64,000 nucleotides of DNA from SCGC-AAA076-P13 sp905478035 (lineage in GTDB: Bacteria; Pseudomonadota; Gammaproteobacteria; Magnimaribacterales; D2472): assembly GCA_943846785.1 (NCBI GenBank), contig OX044367.1, positions 682,001 through 746,000 of the forward strand. Reading direction: 5' to 3'. The notes under the pieces are model-generated. The model did not search any database, was not told the origin of the DNA, and saw nothing but the letters and a program-made list of their open reading frames with translations. A program made the translations under genes and the position numbers. Within the stretch, counting starts at the first letter, position 1. The number at the start of each line of letters is the position of its first letter. Below are positions 53,459 through 62,637 of the stretch, piece after piece.

Positions 53459-54079
53459 ATGCAAAGTAATTTTGATATATATCTAATTGGCTTTTCTGTT
53501 TTAATTTTTTTGACGATTCTATTTTTCTTTATCAGAAAGATTTCTAGCTCAAATGATTTGAAGGTAAAAATTGAACCAGTCTCTGATTCGTTTGAAATTA
53601 AAGAATTCGATGATGTGAAGCTAGAAACCCAAAAGTCATTTGATTTTGAAGAGCAAGAGTTTGTTAGTGATCAAGAATTAGTAATTCTTAATTTAATTTC
53701 AGTCGATAAATCTTCCTTTGATATTGATCAACTCTTTGGTTTTATGAATAACTCTAGAGCAAGATTGGTCCACGGTTTTTTTTCCTACAAAGGCTCTAGC
53801 AAAAAAGAAGTATTTAGGGTTGCTAATGCATTGAATCCAGGAACATTTGAGGAGAATACAAAATCATTTGCTATTTTAATGGTAACTGATTTAAACAATG
53901 TTGAAGACCCTCTATCGGCTGTTAGAGAAATGGTGGCATTTGCTTACAACTTTTCTGAAAAATTTTATGCAAACATCTGTGATGCTGAAAGATTACCAAT
54001 AACCAAACAAATGATTTCACACATAGAATCTAAAGCTCAAGAAGTCATGAGATTAAGGCAACTAAAGAAGTTTGATTAG
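53459..54079 (+). CDS. zipA: Cell division protein ZipA-like
   Basis: A 206-aa protein with an N-terminal membrane anchor (about 8-25), a short acidic linker, and a C-terminal globular domain that begins near QELVILNLISVDKSSFDIDQL. In this family the C-terminal domain binds FtsZ. NPGTFEE and the ILMVTDL/AVREMVAFAYNF stretches match the ZipA layout. Sequence conservation is low; the smc-zipA-ligase order supports it strongly. Confidence 0.82.
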   Translation: MQSNFDIYLIGFSVLIFLTILFFFIRKISSSNDLKVKIEPVSDSFEIKEFDDVKLETQKSFDFEEQEFVSDQELVILNLISVDKSSFDIDQLFGFMNNSRARLVHGFFSYKGSSKKEVFRVANALNPGTFEENTKSFAILMVTDLNNVEDPLSAVREMVAFAYNFSEKFYANICDAERLPITKQMISHIESKAQEVMRLRQLKKFD

Positions 54080-54087
54080 TATACAAA

Positions 54088-55383
54088 ATGGCAAATAATA
54101 TGCTCCCATGGAAAATTATTCAAAAACTTGAAAGTGACAATAGCAGGCTATTCAAAGAAGATGTTGTTGAAAATCACCTTAATGACATAGAAATTCAAGA
54201 AGGCTTGGCTATGTGCCTAGATTCTTTAGTAACTTTTGGTGTTAAGCAAGTGCCAGATTCAAGTCAAGATGGCCCAGGCCTTAGTTGGGTTAATTTTAAA
54301 AGGAATGCAATCTTATTGATCAATCGTGATAAAACTGGACATGCTGCAAGGGACTTAATTATTGAATTAATGCATGAGGCAACTTCTGAACAATGGAACG
54401 ATTGGTATAGACGAATTCTAATAAAAGATCTCAGATGTGGAGTAAGTGAAAAAACTGTAAATAATGTTGCAAAAAGAATGGGTATCAAATTTAGAGTACC
54501 AGTTTTTTCATGCATGCTAGCGCATGATGGGGCCAAGCATCCAAAAAAAATAAAAGGACCTTGTTTAGTTGAATATAAGTATGATGGAGTCAGAGTAATA
54601 GCAATTACCAAAAATAGCTCAACAACCTTATATAGCAGGAACGGAAAAATTTTAAGTAACTTCCCTCATATTGAAGAGGCTCTTAGCAAAAAGGAATTTA
54701 ATAATCTTGTCCTTGATGGAGAGGTTATGAGTGATGACTTTCAGTCTTTAATGAAACAGGTGCATAGAAAAACAAACGCAAAGACAGATGATGCTTACCT
54801 TGCCTTGTTCGATGTGCTGCCACTATCAGAGTTCAATGAAGGAAAAAGTATATTAGATACTTTGCAAAGAAAAGAAATACTAAACCAACTTTCAAAAGAT
54901 TTCTCAAAATGTATCAAGCCAGTTGATTTTACTATTATTGATTTTGACACTGAGGCCGGCGAAGAAACCTTTTCAAAAATGAATAAAAAAGCTTTAAGCG
55001 AAGGTTATGAAGGCCTAATGATTAAACCAGAAAGTGCAATATATGAAAGTAAAAGAAGTCATGCTTGGCTAAAAATTAAACCATTTATAGAAGTCACTTT
55101 AAAAGTAGTAGATATTCAAGAGGGAACAGGCAAACATGCAGGTAAGCTTGGTGCATTCACTGTAGAAGGTCAGGATGATGGTAAATTCTTCTCTTTGAGT
55201 GTTGGCAGCGGCCTAACAGATGAAGATAGAGAAAAGTTCTGGGCTTCAAAAAATCAACTTATTGGCCAATTAATTGAGATAAGAGCTGATGCAATTACAC
55301 AGAGTATGGAAGGCGAAACGTATAGCTTACGATTCCCAAGATTTAAAACTTTTAGAGGATTTGAAGTAGGAGAGAAAATATGA
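54088..55383 (+). CDS. ATP-dependent DNA ligase (T4 type)
   Basis: A 431-aa nucleotidyltransferase ligase. Motif I is EYKYDGVR with the adenylated lysine K164, motif III is LDGEVM (209-214), motif IV EGLMIK (308-313) and motif V WLKIK (327-331). An N-terminal helical domain contains ILIKDLRCGVSEKTVNNV, which resembles T4 gp30, and the C-terminal OB domain follows motif V. NAD-dependent LigA normally follows zipA in gammaproteobacteria; here the site is occupied by an ATP-type enzyme with no Zn-finger or BRCT domains. Whether the genome has ligA elsewhere cannot be seen. Confidence 0.92.
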   Translation: MANNMLPWKIIQKLESDNSRLFKEDVVENHLNDIEIQEGLAMCLDSLVTFGVKQVPDSSQDGPGLSWVNFKRNAILLINRDKTGHAARDLIIELMHEATSEQWNDWYRRILIKDLRCGVSEKTVNNVAKRMGIKFRVPVFSCMLAHDGAKHPKKIKGPCLVEYKYDGVRVIAITKNSSTTLYSRNGKILSNFPHIEEALSKKEFNNLVLDGEVMSDDFQSLMKQVHRKTNAKTDDAYLALFDVLPLSEFNEGKSILDTLQRKEILNQLSKDFSKCIKPVDFTIIDFDTEAGEETFSKMNKKALSEGYEGLMIKPESAIYESKRSHAWLKIKPFIEVTLKVVDIQEGTGKHAGKLGAFTVEGQDDGKFFSLSVGSGLTDEDREKFWASKNQLIGQLIEIRADAITQSMEGETYSLRFPRFKTFRGFEVGEKI

Positions 55384-55997
55384 TGCTTTCAAAAAAATCA
55401 AATTTTTTTACTTTTATTGTTTTAATTTTCTTCTTTCAATCATGCGTTACCAAACCGCCTGAAAATCCAGATAATATCTGTCTTATTTTTGAAGAGAAAA
55501 GAAGTTGGTACAAAGCTGTAATGAGATCTGAAAAAAGATGGAAAATACCGCCATATGTTTTAATGTCTTTTGTATACCAGGAATCAAGTTTTCAGTCAGA
55601 TGCTAAACCAGAAAGAGAAAAACTTCTTGGGTTCATTCCATGGTTCAGACCTTCAACAGCAGTTGGTTACTCGCAGGCATTAACCATGACATGGGATGAT
55701 TATAAAGATGAGACTGGTAACTCAAGGGCTAACAGGAAAGATTTTAGGGACTCTGCTGACTTTATTGGTTGGTATGCTAGTAAAGGATACTACCAAGGGT
55801 TTGAACGCACTGATGCAAGATCTCTTTATCTTGCATATCATGAAGGATATGGTGGATTTAAGAAAAAATCTTATAGAAAAAAACAATGGCTGATCAAAGT
55901 CTCTGATAGAGTCCAGGCAAGATCTACTAAGTATCAACAACAATATTGGGGTTGCGCTAAAGATTTAAAGAAAAAGAAATTTTTATTTTTTGGGTAA
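55380..55997 (+). CDS. Transglycosylase SLT-like lipoprotein
   Basis: A 205-aa protein with a lipoprotein signal peptide ending in the lipobox FFQSC (lipidated Cys at about 22). The ERRW-like KRWKIPPYVLMSFVYQESSF segment holds the glutamate of lytic transglycosylases, and AVGYSQALTMTWDDYK and LYLAYHEGYGGF follow the SLT layout. It probably cuts peptidoglycan at the outer-membrane side. ATG 55380 overlaps the ligase stop. Its stop abuts that of the convergent M16 protease, with no gap. Confidence 0.82.
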   Translation: MMLSKKSNFFTFIVLIFFFQSCVTKPPENPDNICLIFEEKRSWYKAVMRSEKRWKIPPYVLMSFVYQESSFQSDAKPEREKLLGFIPWFRPSTAVGYSQALTMTWDDYKDETGNSRANRKDFRDSADFIGWYASKGYYQGFERTDARSLYLAYHEGYGGFKKKSYRKKQWLIKVSDRVQARSTKYQQQYWGCAKDLKKKKFLFFG

Positions 55998-58865
55998 TTA
56001 AATATTTTTTAATTTAAAACCCATTTCTTGAATTTCATCTTGAAAACTTTCACCTGCTATAACAGACCTTTTTGACTCATTAAACAAATATTTTTTTGAT
56101 ACTCTTACCAAATCATTTACAGAACATTCTTTAACTCTATTTCTAAAGATCAATCTATCTTCTTGTTTCTTGTGGTCTAACTCATTCATAAAATCACTCA
56201 TTGCCTCTCCATATGGTGACATGGGTTTATCTATACTTGAAATAACTCCTAAGATACCTTCATCTAGCTGAGCCTCTGATATATTCGAAAGAGACCAATC
56301 TCTTGAATTTTTAAATTCTGCAAAAGTTTCAGAACACTTTGGATCTCTGTATGAAAAGAATTTGAATACCTTGTTATTTGAATCTTGCATAGCGCCAGAC
56401 CCATATGCTCCACCTTTTTCCCTTATCGCAGAATGCAAGTAACCATTCCGAAGAACAGCTCCAAGAACTGATAGGGCTGGCGCATCTTTATGAGATGACT
56501 CGACTGTTGGAAATGCCTCAGCACAAAAACAAACCTGCGATCCTGTTATCCATCCTATTGAATCATGCTGAATCTCAACATAGTTTTGGTTATTTACATT
56601 ATGCGCATGCATATCATGAGATATTTTTAAATTTAGCTGATCTTCTTCTAAAGAAGATGCTGTAAATATATATTTTGGTATTGATGATATTTTAGATTGA
56701 ATAGATTTAAGGTTTTTAATATAAGAATCAAGAGCGCTATCGTCTTTGATATTCTTTGATAATATTCCAGTGTTATTGATAAACCTTATTCCGGAAGTAA
56801 TATCATTTGTTGAGGCCTCAGGAGTAATTTGAGCTGCTGCGTTAGCCATTGCAAGAACGTGACCATTTTGAGTAAGTGATTGTTCATTATCTGCAGATAT
56901 AAAAGTTAATAACTCTTGAATCCTCTTATTTTCATCAAAATTCGCTTCATGAACAGTTTTTAAAATTAACTCCTGCATTAGATGCGCATTTTTTTCTAGG
57001 CTTTTGCCACTTACTTTTAAGGCAAGTCGTTGCTCAGAATTATCCTCACTAGGAATCATTGTAAAAGTTGCAGAAATTCCTCCAGTAATTGAAGATTGAT
57101 ATTTCTGAACTTGCTCATAGGATTCTGATCCCAATCCGATATCAGTCAATGAACTAGTATATAAACTTGAAATTTGTAGCTCTTCATTGGTCAAGCTTTC
57201 ACAAGGAAAAAGCATAGTATGATATACAAGACCATTTGTTCCTGATTTGTAATAGTAATTTTCTATATTATTAGATGATGACACCGATGGCATAGGATAT
57301 TTTCTTGAGACTGGAATATCTTCTTTAGTAACCTTGGGTAAAGTTTCTGGATCATCAATCTTTTCTTGTCGTTCCTCTAATGCTTGAGCTAACTCAACAA
57401 TTTTATTTTTATCATTTTCTGTAAGATTTTTAGTTTTTTCTATAATCTTTTTATTAATATGATCTTCATTTTTTTTATTAAACTCAACGTCTGGCACTAA
57501 AGAATAATTTAATTTATGAGTATTATTAATAAGGTGCTTCTCAATTAAACCCTCAATATAATTATCATGCTCAAGCCTTTCTTTAATAATATTAAAAGCA
57601 TTATCCAAATCAAGAATATTTAAGGGGTCATCATTGTGTATACATGCAGGAAGACATGTAAGCATAATTTGAAGGCCAAATGGCATTCCGGATCCTGTTA
57701 TTTCTCTTTGCCTTATTTCAAGCTGATGAAGAGAGGAATCTATAAGCTCTTTTGGGATGCCCTCAGATACTAGTCTTTTTAGACAATCAATAATAAGGTT
57801 TTCAACCTCAAGGTGGTTACCAGAACTGACGCCCTCAAGCCCAGCTGCAAAAACAAGCTCTTTTTGATCAGCTTCAAGCCCAGTAAGTGGAGAGGGCGAT
57901 TTGCCGAGTGAAGAATTCTCTAAAGCTTTTCGTAGAGGGGATGCTGAATTATCTAATAATATATTAGACATTAGATATGTCTCTAAAAGCTCCACTGGAT
58001 TATGACTTTCATTAAGTAACCAGCTAATTACCACATGATGATTATCTTCATCTCCCGGAAGAGGATTGTAGAAGTCAGATACTATTTTGGGTGAAGATAT
58101 TCTTTCTTCATTTTGAACAGCTATAACCTCCGATGAAGGTTCAAAGCTTGATAAAACATTGTCCTTTATAAACTCTTGTATTTGTATTGGATCAACCTTA
58201 CCAAATGTAAAAAAGGTTGCATTGGAAGGGTGATAATGTTTTTGATGAAAGTTTACTAAATCCTTGTGAGTTAAATCTAATATCTTTTCTGGATCACCAC
58301 CACTATTATGTTTGTAAGTAGATGATGAATAAAGATGTCGGGACATCCCATGCCATAGCTGACTTGTTATGGAGCTCATCGCTCCTTTCATCTCATTATA
58401 AACAACACCTTTTATTTCTATTTCACTATCTATATTTTTTTTATCTTTAAATTCAAGTCTATGCCCCTCTTGAGCAAAGTCTAAATTATCTAGATTTGGA
58501 AAAAATGCTGAATCTAAATAAACCCCAAGTAAATTTTCAAAGTCTTTATTGTTAAGAGTCGCAAAAGGGTATGCAGTCCAATCACTTGAAGTAAAGGCAT
58601 TCATAAAAGTATTTAGCGACCTTCTTATCATCATAAAAAATGGATCCCTAACAGGATATTTTTTAGACCCACATAATGCAGTATGCTCAAGAATATGTGC
58701 TACACCAGTTGAATCCTCGGGTATAGTTCTAAATGCAACCATAAAGACCATCTCATCGCTATCAGAGTCTAGATGAACATGCTTGCAATTGAATTCAGAT
58801 TCATTATATATTTGAGCATTGAGATCTAATAATGGGATGTATTTTTGGTCTTGAAGGTTAAACAT
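55998..58865 (-). CDS. PreP-like M16C family peptidase
   Basis: A 955-aa zinc metalloprotease of the presequence-protease/falcilysin group (M16C). The inverted zinc motif HILEH lies in GVAHILEHTALCGSKKYPVRDPFFMM near residue 55-80, and the distal Glu in EIKGVVYNEMKGAMSS. The C-terminal halves have the M16C-type SGGAYGSGAM-like segment (GGAYGSGAMQDSNNK). It degrades peptides; no signal peptide is visible. It is divergent from the following lipoprotein gene with a very short gap. Confidence 0.88.
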   Translation of the reverse strand: MFNLQDQKYIPLLDLNAQIYNESEFNCKHVHLDSDSDEMVFMVAFRTIPEDSTGVAHILEHTALCGSKKYPVRDPFFMMIRRSLNTFMNAFTSSDWTAYPFATLNNKDFENLLGVYLDSAFFPNLDNLDFAQEGHRLEFKDKKNIDSEIEIKGVVYNEMKGAMSSITSQLWHGMSRHLYSSSTYKHNSGGDPEKILDLTHKDLVNFHQKHYHPSNATFFTFGKVDPIQIQEFIKDNVLSSFEPSSEVIAVQNEERISSPKIVSDFYNPLPGDEDNHHVVISWLLNESHNPVELLETYLMSNILLDNSASPLRKALENSSLGKSPSPLTGLEADQKELVFAAGLEGVSSGNHLEVENLIIDCLKRLVSEGIPKELIDSSLHQLEIRQREITGSGMPFGLQIMLTCLPACIHNDDPLNILDLDNAFNIIKERLEHDNYIEGLIEKHLINNTHKLNYSLVPDVEFNKKNEDHINKKIIEKTKNLTENDKNKIVELAQALEERQEKIDDPETLPKVTKEDIPVSRKYPMPSVSSSNNIENYYYKSGTNGLVYHTMLFPCESLTNEELQISSLYTSSLTDIGLGSESYEQVQKYQSSITGGISATFTMIPSEDNSEQRLALKVSGKSLEKNAHLMQELILKTVHEANFDENKRIQELLTFISADNEQSLTQNGHVLAMANAAAQITPEASTNDITSGIRFINNTGILSKNIKDDSALDSYIKNLKSIQSKISSIPKYIFTASSLEEDQLNLKISHDMHAHNVNNQNYVEIQHDSIGWITGSQVCFCAEAFPTVESSHKDAPALSVLGAVLRNGYLHSAIREKGGAYGSGAMQDSNNKVFKFFSYRDPKCSETFAEFKNSRDWSLSNISEAQLDEGILGVISSIDKPMSPYGEAMSDFMNELDHKKQEDRLIFRNRVKECSVNDLVRVSKKYLFNESKRSVIAGESFQDEIQEMGFKLKNI

Positions 58866-58898
58866 AATAAAATTTATAAAAACATGTACACTTATTCT

Positions 58899-59411
58899 AT
58901 GAAAATAATTACAAAATTAGCCAGTATATTAATTTTGGTAGGCTGCGCTACCACTCAATCCAATATTGAGGTTGATTCAATTGATACTTTTAACTTAAGC
59001 AATTATAACGACTTTTATATAAATATAAATGAGTCAAATATTAGCGCTGAAATAAATCCGATTGAGCTTGAAAGATTTAAAGATAATCTAAAAAGTGCAC
59101 TTGAAAATCAAGGTTTAAAATATTCAACTACATCAAATTTAATTTTTAACATTAATTTGAGCAGCAAAGATAAAGTTGAGACTGACAGATCAAATTATCA
59201 CTATTCAAGATACTATTGGAATAGCTATATGTTTGATAGAGATGTCAGAACAATTACAGAAAATATTTTACGAATAAACCTTAAAGATGCTTCTGAAGAC
59301 AAAACATTGTGGACAGTGGTAACTGTTTGGAGATCAAACTATTCTAGCGCAATAGGGAATGCAGATAAATCAGATATTCTTGTAGATGAAATAATGGTTA
59401 GCTTTCTCTAA
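58899..59411 (+). CDS. DUF4136-like lipoprotein
   Basis: A 170-aa protein with a lipoprotein signal peptide: MKIITKLASILILVGCA, lipobox LVGC. The mature part, including LKSALENQGLKYSTTSNLIFNINLS and a tyrosine-rich YHYSRYYWNSYMFD region, follows the DUF4136 style. The function is unknown. I choose ATG 58899 over a TTG/ATG further upstream (58845), because only that start yields the signal peptide. The upstream M16 start lies 34 bases away in the other direction. Confidence 0.7.
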   Translation: MKIITKLASILILVGCATTQSNIEVDSIDTFNLSNYNDFYININESNISAEINPIELERFKDNLKSALENQGLKYSTTSNLIFNINLSSKDKVETDRSNYHYSRYYWNSYMFDRDVRTITENILRINLKDASEDKTLWTVVTVWRSNYSSAIGNADKSDILVDEIMVSFL

Positions 59412-59431
59412 TTCTCTAACTGCTTCAAGCT

Positions 59432-61150
59432 GTGATCAACTTAAGAAAATATAATTTTATTGTTATATTTATATCATCCTTATTTTTAATTGGATGTTCT
59501 CAGGGTGAATCAATCCCAATATCAAAAATCTCTAAAGTTGAGATGTTGGTAAATCATTCTGAGGAGTTCAAAAAAGAAGTATTATCATACGACACTCCTG
59601 GTGGAAAAATTCATATAGCAATTGGTTTTGGAATTGCAAATTCAATAATGGTAGAGGGCGATGGCGGTAACATCATTATTGATTCGGCAGACAGTGTAGC
59701 TGAAGCGAAAGAAATTTATTCTATTTTCAAGAAAAAAAATGCTAACCCCATAAAGGCTGTTATCTATACCCATAATCATGGAGATCATACCTTTGGAACA
59801 TCATTTTATTTGAGCACTCAAGAGGAAAGACCAAAAATAATTGCACACGAATCTACAGACTATTACATGCAAAGAATTTTAGGAATTATTAACCCTATCA
59901 TAAGCACAAGAAGTACTAGAATGTTCGGCACTCAGTTACCCAAAGATGATTTAATTAATGTTGGTATTGGAAAGAGCTTAAATGTATCAAAATCACCACC
60001 AGGCTATGTAAAGCCGGATACAACCTTTAAAGATGAATTAAAGCTTCAAATAGCAGGCATTGAAATACAACTTTTTCATGCGCCTGGTGAAACAAATGAT
60101 CAGCTATTTGTTTGGCTACCTGATCATAAATCACTTATGCCAGGCGATAACATTTATAAAACTTTTCCTAACTTATATACGATTAGAGGAACTACTCATA
60201 GAGATGTGATGGGGTGGATTGATAGCTTAGATCATATGAGATCGTTTAATACACAATTTTTATTCCCAAGTCATACCAGGCCTTTGTTAGGAGATGATAT
60301 ATTTAAAGCATTAACAATTTATAGAGATGCCATTCAATTTGTTCATGATCAGACAGTTAGGCTTATGAATGAAGGCTTATATCCAGATCAAATTATCGAA
60401 ATAATAGATTTACCAGAAGAGATCAAACAATCTCCTTTTTTGAATGAATTTTATGGAACTGTTAGGTGGTCTGTTAAAAGTATTTATAATGGATATCTTG
60501 GATGGTTTAATGGCAACCCAGCCGACTTAGATCCACTTTCACGTCTTGAAGAAGCAACAAGATTTTCAAAATTAGCTGGAGGCAATGAACAGCTTCTCCA
60601 ATCTCTTAAAAGTGCTGTTAATGAAGAAGATATGCAATGGGCTCTTCAGTTAAGTGATAGGCTTATAGCTATAGATTTTGCTCTAGAGGAAGTAATCATG
60701 TTACGTAAAAAGGCATTGATTTATATTGGTGAGCGATCATCGAATCCAAATAAAAGAAACTACCTTCTAACATCTGCGATGGAGCTTAATAAAGATTTTC
60801 AAGGCTTTCCTGGATCAGAAAAGTCTGAAGAATTGATTAATGAAATATCTATAGACACACTTTTTAACATCTTGTCTGTAAGATTGGATCCTCAAAATAT
60901 TTATAAAGATAACTATTCAGCATGTTTTAACTTTTCATCAGGTGTAAGTAAAACAATAATTCTAAGAAATAAGATTGCAGAAATTTCTGATATAAGAGAT
61001 CAATGCAATATAACTATTAAAAGTAGTGAATTAGAATTTAAGCTGGCGGTATCAGGCTTCAAAAACCCAGTTCAATCGATTGCTTCTGGAGATATTGTGG
61101 TTGAAGGTGGAAATGTTGAATTTCTTCAATTCTTATCAAGCTTCAGATAA
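59432..61150 (+). CDS. Alkylsulfatase-like metallo-beta-lactamase lipoprotein
   Basis: A 572-aa protein starting with GTG, with the lipobox LFLIGC and hence probably a lipoprotein. The zinc site is THNHGDHTFG (about 113-122), followed by HEST, HAPGETNDQLFVWLPD and FPSHTRPLLG. The dimerisation domain includes RWSVKSIYNGYLGWFNGNPADL, a hallmark of SdsA1/BDS1 linear alkylsulfatases. The C-terminal SCP2-like domain is short. It may hydrolyse sulfate esters of surfactant-like lipids. Its stop is two bases from the convergent minus-strand gene's stop. Confidence 0.83.
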   Translation: MINLRKYNFIVIFISSLFLIGCSQGESIPISKISKVEMLVNHSEEFKKEVLSYDTPGGKIHIAIGFGIANSIMVEGDGGNIIIDSADSVAEAKEIYSIFKKKNANPIKAVIYTHNHGDHTFGTSFYLSTQEERPKIIAHESTDYYMQRILGIINPIISTRSTRMFGTQLPKDDLINVGIGKSLNVSKSPPGYVKPDTTFKDELKLQIAGIEIQLFHAPGETNDQLFVWLPDHKSLMPGDNIYKTFPNLYTIRGTTHRDVMGWIDSLDHMRSFNTQFLFPSHTRPLLGDDIFKALTIYRDAIQFVHDQTVRLMNEGLYPDQIIEIIDLPEEIKQSPFLNEFYGTVRWSVKSIYNGYLGWFNGNPADLDPLSRLEEATRFSKLAGGNEQLLQSLKSAVNEEDMQWALQLSDRLIAIDFALEEVIMLRKKALIYIGERSSNPNKRNYLLTSAMELNKDFQGFPGSEKSEELINEISIDTLFNILSVRLDPQNIYKDNYSACFNFSSGVSKTIILRNKIAEISDIRDQCNITIKSSELEFKLAVSGFKNPVQSIASGDIVVEGGNVEFLQFLSSFR

Positions 61151-61151
61151 T

Positions 61152-61613
61152 TTACCATCTAAACTTATCAAAGTTTTCAGGATTTGCCCATCCCTCAGCA
61201 TTGTTCCATGACCTTTTATTATTATATGTTTTTAAGTTATATGAAAAACACATTTTATTATCCTCAGTATTATTAAATTCCAGTTGAAATCCCAGTCTTA
61301 TCATATTGTCATTTGTTTCAGTAATATTATTGGTATTAGTGCATATTAAAATTTTTTGACTAAGAAGATTTTTAATTTTACCAATATCAGCTTGCGCAAG
61401 CTCAATGTCATCAAGAACAATAAAAATATCATCATCTGACTGAGGGATATCAGTTATATCAGGACTAATATTAATATTTTTAATGGTCGTATTCTCTAAA
61501 CTTTTTAATAGTTTGGATAAGTCTTGTTTTGTAATAATTTGAGCTGAAAGACATTCCTCATCTATTAAAACACCATAGATAAATTTAAAAATAAATTTAT
61601 TTTCTTGAATCAT
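61152..61613 (-). CDS. Hypothetical protein downstream of mdh
   Basis: Unrecognised 153-aa protein. It has no signal peptide or membrane helix; about residues 40-110 look like alternating strands and helices with DDIFIVLDDIELAQADIGKIKN (a Rossmann-like pattern), and the C-terminus is rich in Asn and Trp (RSWNNAEGWANPENFDKFRW style). It may belong to the DUF6231-type proteins of marine gammaproteobacteria, but I cannot confirm this. Its start overlaps the mdh stop by four bases, which implies co-expression. Confidence 0.6.
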   Translation of the reverse strand: MIQENKFIFKFIYGVLIDEECLSAQIITKQDLSKLLKSLENTTIKNINISPDITDIPQSDDDIFIVLDDIELAQADIGKIKNLLSQKILICTNTNNITETNDNMIRLGFQLEFNNTEDNKMCFSYNLKTYNNKRSWNNAEGWANPENFDKFRW

Positions 61614-62608
61614 TTCATTAAATGCTTAACCGCTTCTCTTTCAGAGGACAGCTCATCAATTGAAATTTGAAATTTTCGTTTAGCAAACTCAGATAATTCT
61701 AAACCCTGCTTAATTGAAACTTTCCCATTATTATCTGTTGAAAGAGGAAAGCCACAAATCAATCCTTCTGGAACACCATATGAGCCGTCACTTTCAACAG
61801 CAGCACTGAAGCTATCTCCATGTTGTGTAGGGTTTTCACATGCCATTACAGTATCAAGGGCGGCCTTAGCAGCAGAAGTTGCTGATGATGCTCCTCTTGC
61901 ATCAATAACAGCCTTACCTCTTTGTTGAACAGTTGGCAGAAAATCATTTTCTACCCATTCCATATCATTAATTATAGAAGCAACAGCCTTACCATTTATA
62001 GAAGCATTCTCTATATCAGGATACATGGTCGGGCTGTGATTACCCCAAATAATCATATTTGTTACTTCATCAATATTTGTACTTGTTTTTTTGGCAAGAA
62101 CTGATTTAGCTCGACTTGAGTCAAGCATAGTCATAGCCATCCATAGCTGGCTATCTTTTCCTGCTGCATTTTTTCCAATCAGGGCATTGGTGTTAGCTGG
62201 ATTTCCAACAACCAATATTTTTGCATCTTCTTTGGCGTTATTGCCTATAGCTTCTCCTTGACCAACAAAAATACCACCATTTATTTTTAATAGATCCGAT
62301 CTTTCTTCAATTTTTTTACCCTCATAAACTATTCCTCGAGGAATACTTCCAACAAGCAAAAACCAATCTGCATCATGAGATGCTTCCTCAAAGTTATCTG
62401 TATAAGTTACTTCACCCATGTGAGGAAAATATGAATCCTCTAATTCCATAACAAGACCCTCTAACTTGCTTACTACCTGAGGAATCTCCACAAGACATAA
62501 ATCAACGATTCTATTACCAAAAGTCTTGCCATCTACCAATCTTGGTATCAATGAATATGCAATTTGACCAGCCGCACCCGTTACTACTACTTTGACTCTT
62601 GAGTTCAT
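61610..62608 (-). CDS. mdh: Malate dehydrogenase family protein with atypical active site
   Basis: A 332-aa NAD-dependent dehydrogenase of the cytosolic-type malate dehydrogenase group. The NAD site is VTGAAGQIAYSLIPRL (about 9-23) and the catalytic histidine is in WGNHSPTMYPD (H191), with Asp in MLDSS (D163). Two oddities: the usual T-R-L-D-H-N-R motif reads TMLDSSR, so the substrate-binding Arg is Met (161), and the mobile loop PRGPGMER is replaced by PRGIVYEGKKIEER with about six extra residues. The TCA role (closing the cycle begun at sdh-suc) is expected but not certain. Confidence 0.8.
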   Translation of the reverse strand: MNSRVKVVVTGAAGQIAYSLIPRLVDGKTFGNRIVDLCLVEIPQVVSKLEGLVMELEDSYFPHMGEVTYTDNFEEASHDADWFLLVGSIPRGIVYEGKKIEERSDLLKINGGIFVGQGEAIGNNAKEDAKILVVGNPANTNALIGKNAAGKDSQLWMAMTMLDSSRAKSVLAKKTSTNIDEVTNMIIWGNHSPTMYPDIENASINGKAVASIINDMEWVENDFLPTVQQRGKAVIDARGASSATSAAKAALDTVMACENPTQHGDSFSAAVESDGSYGVPEGLICGFPLSTDNNGKVSIKQGLELSEFAKRKFQISIDELSSEREAVKHLMK

Positions 62609-62637
62609 ATTATTTCCTTATGAAATTTAATAAATAA

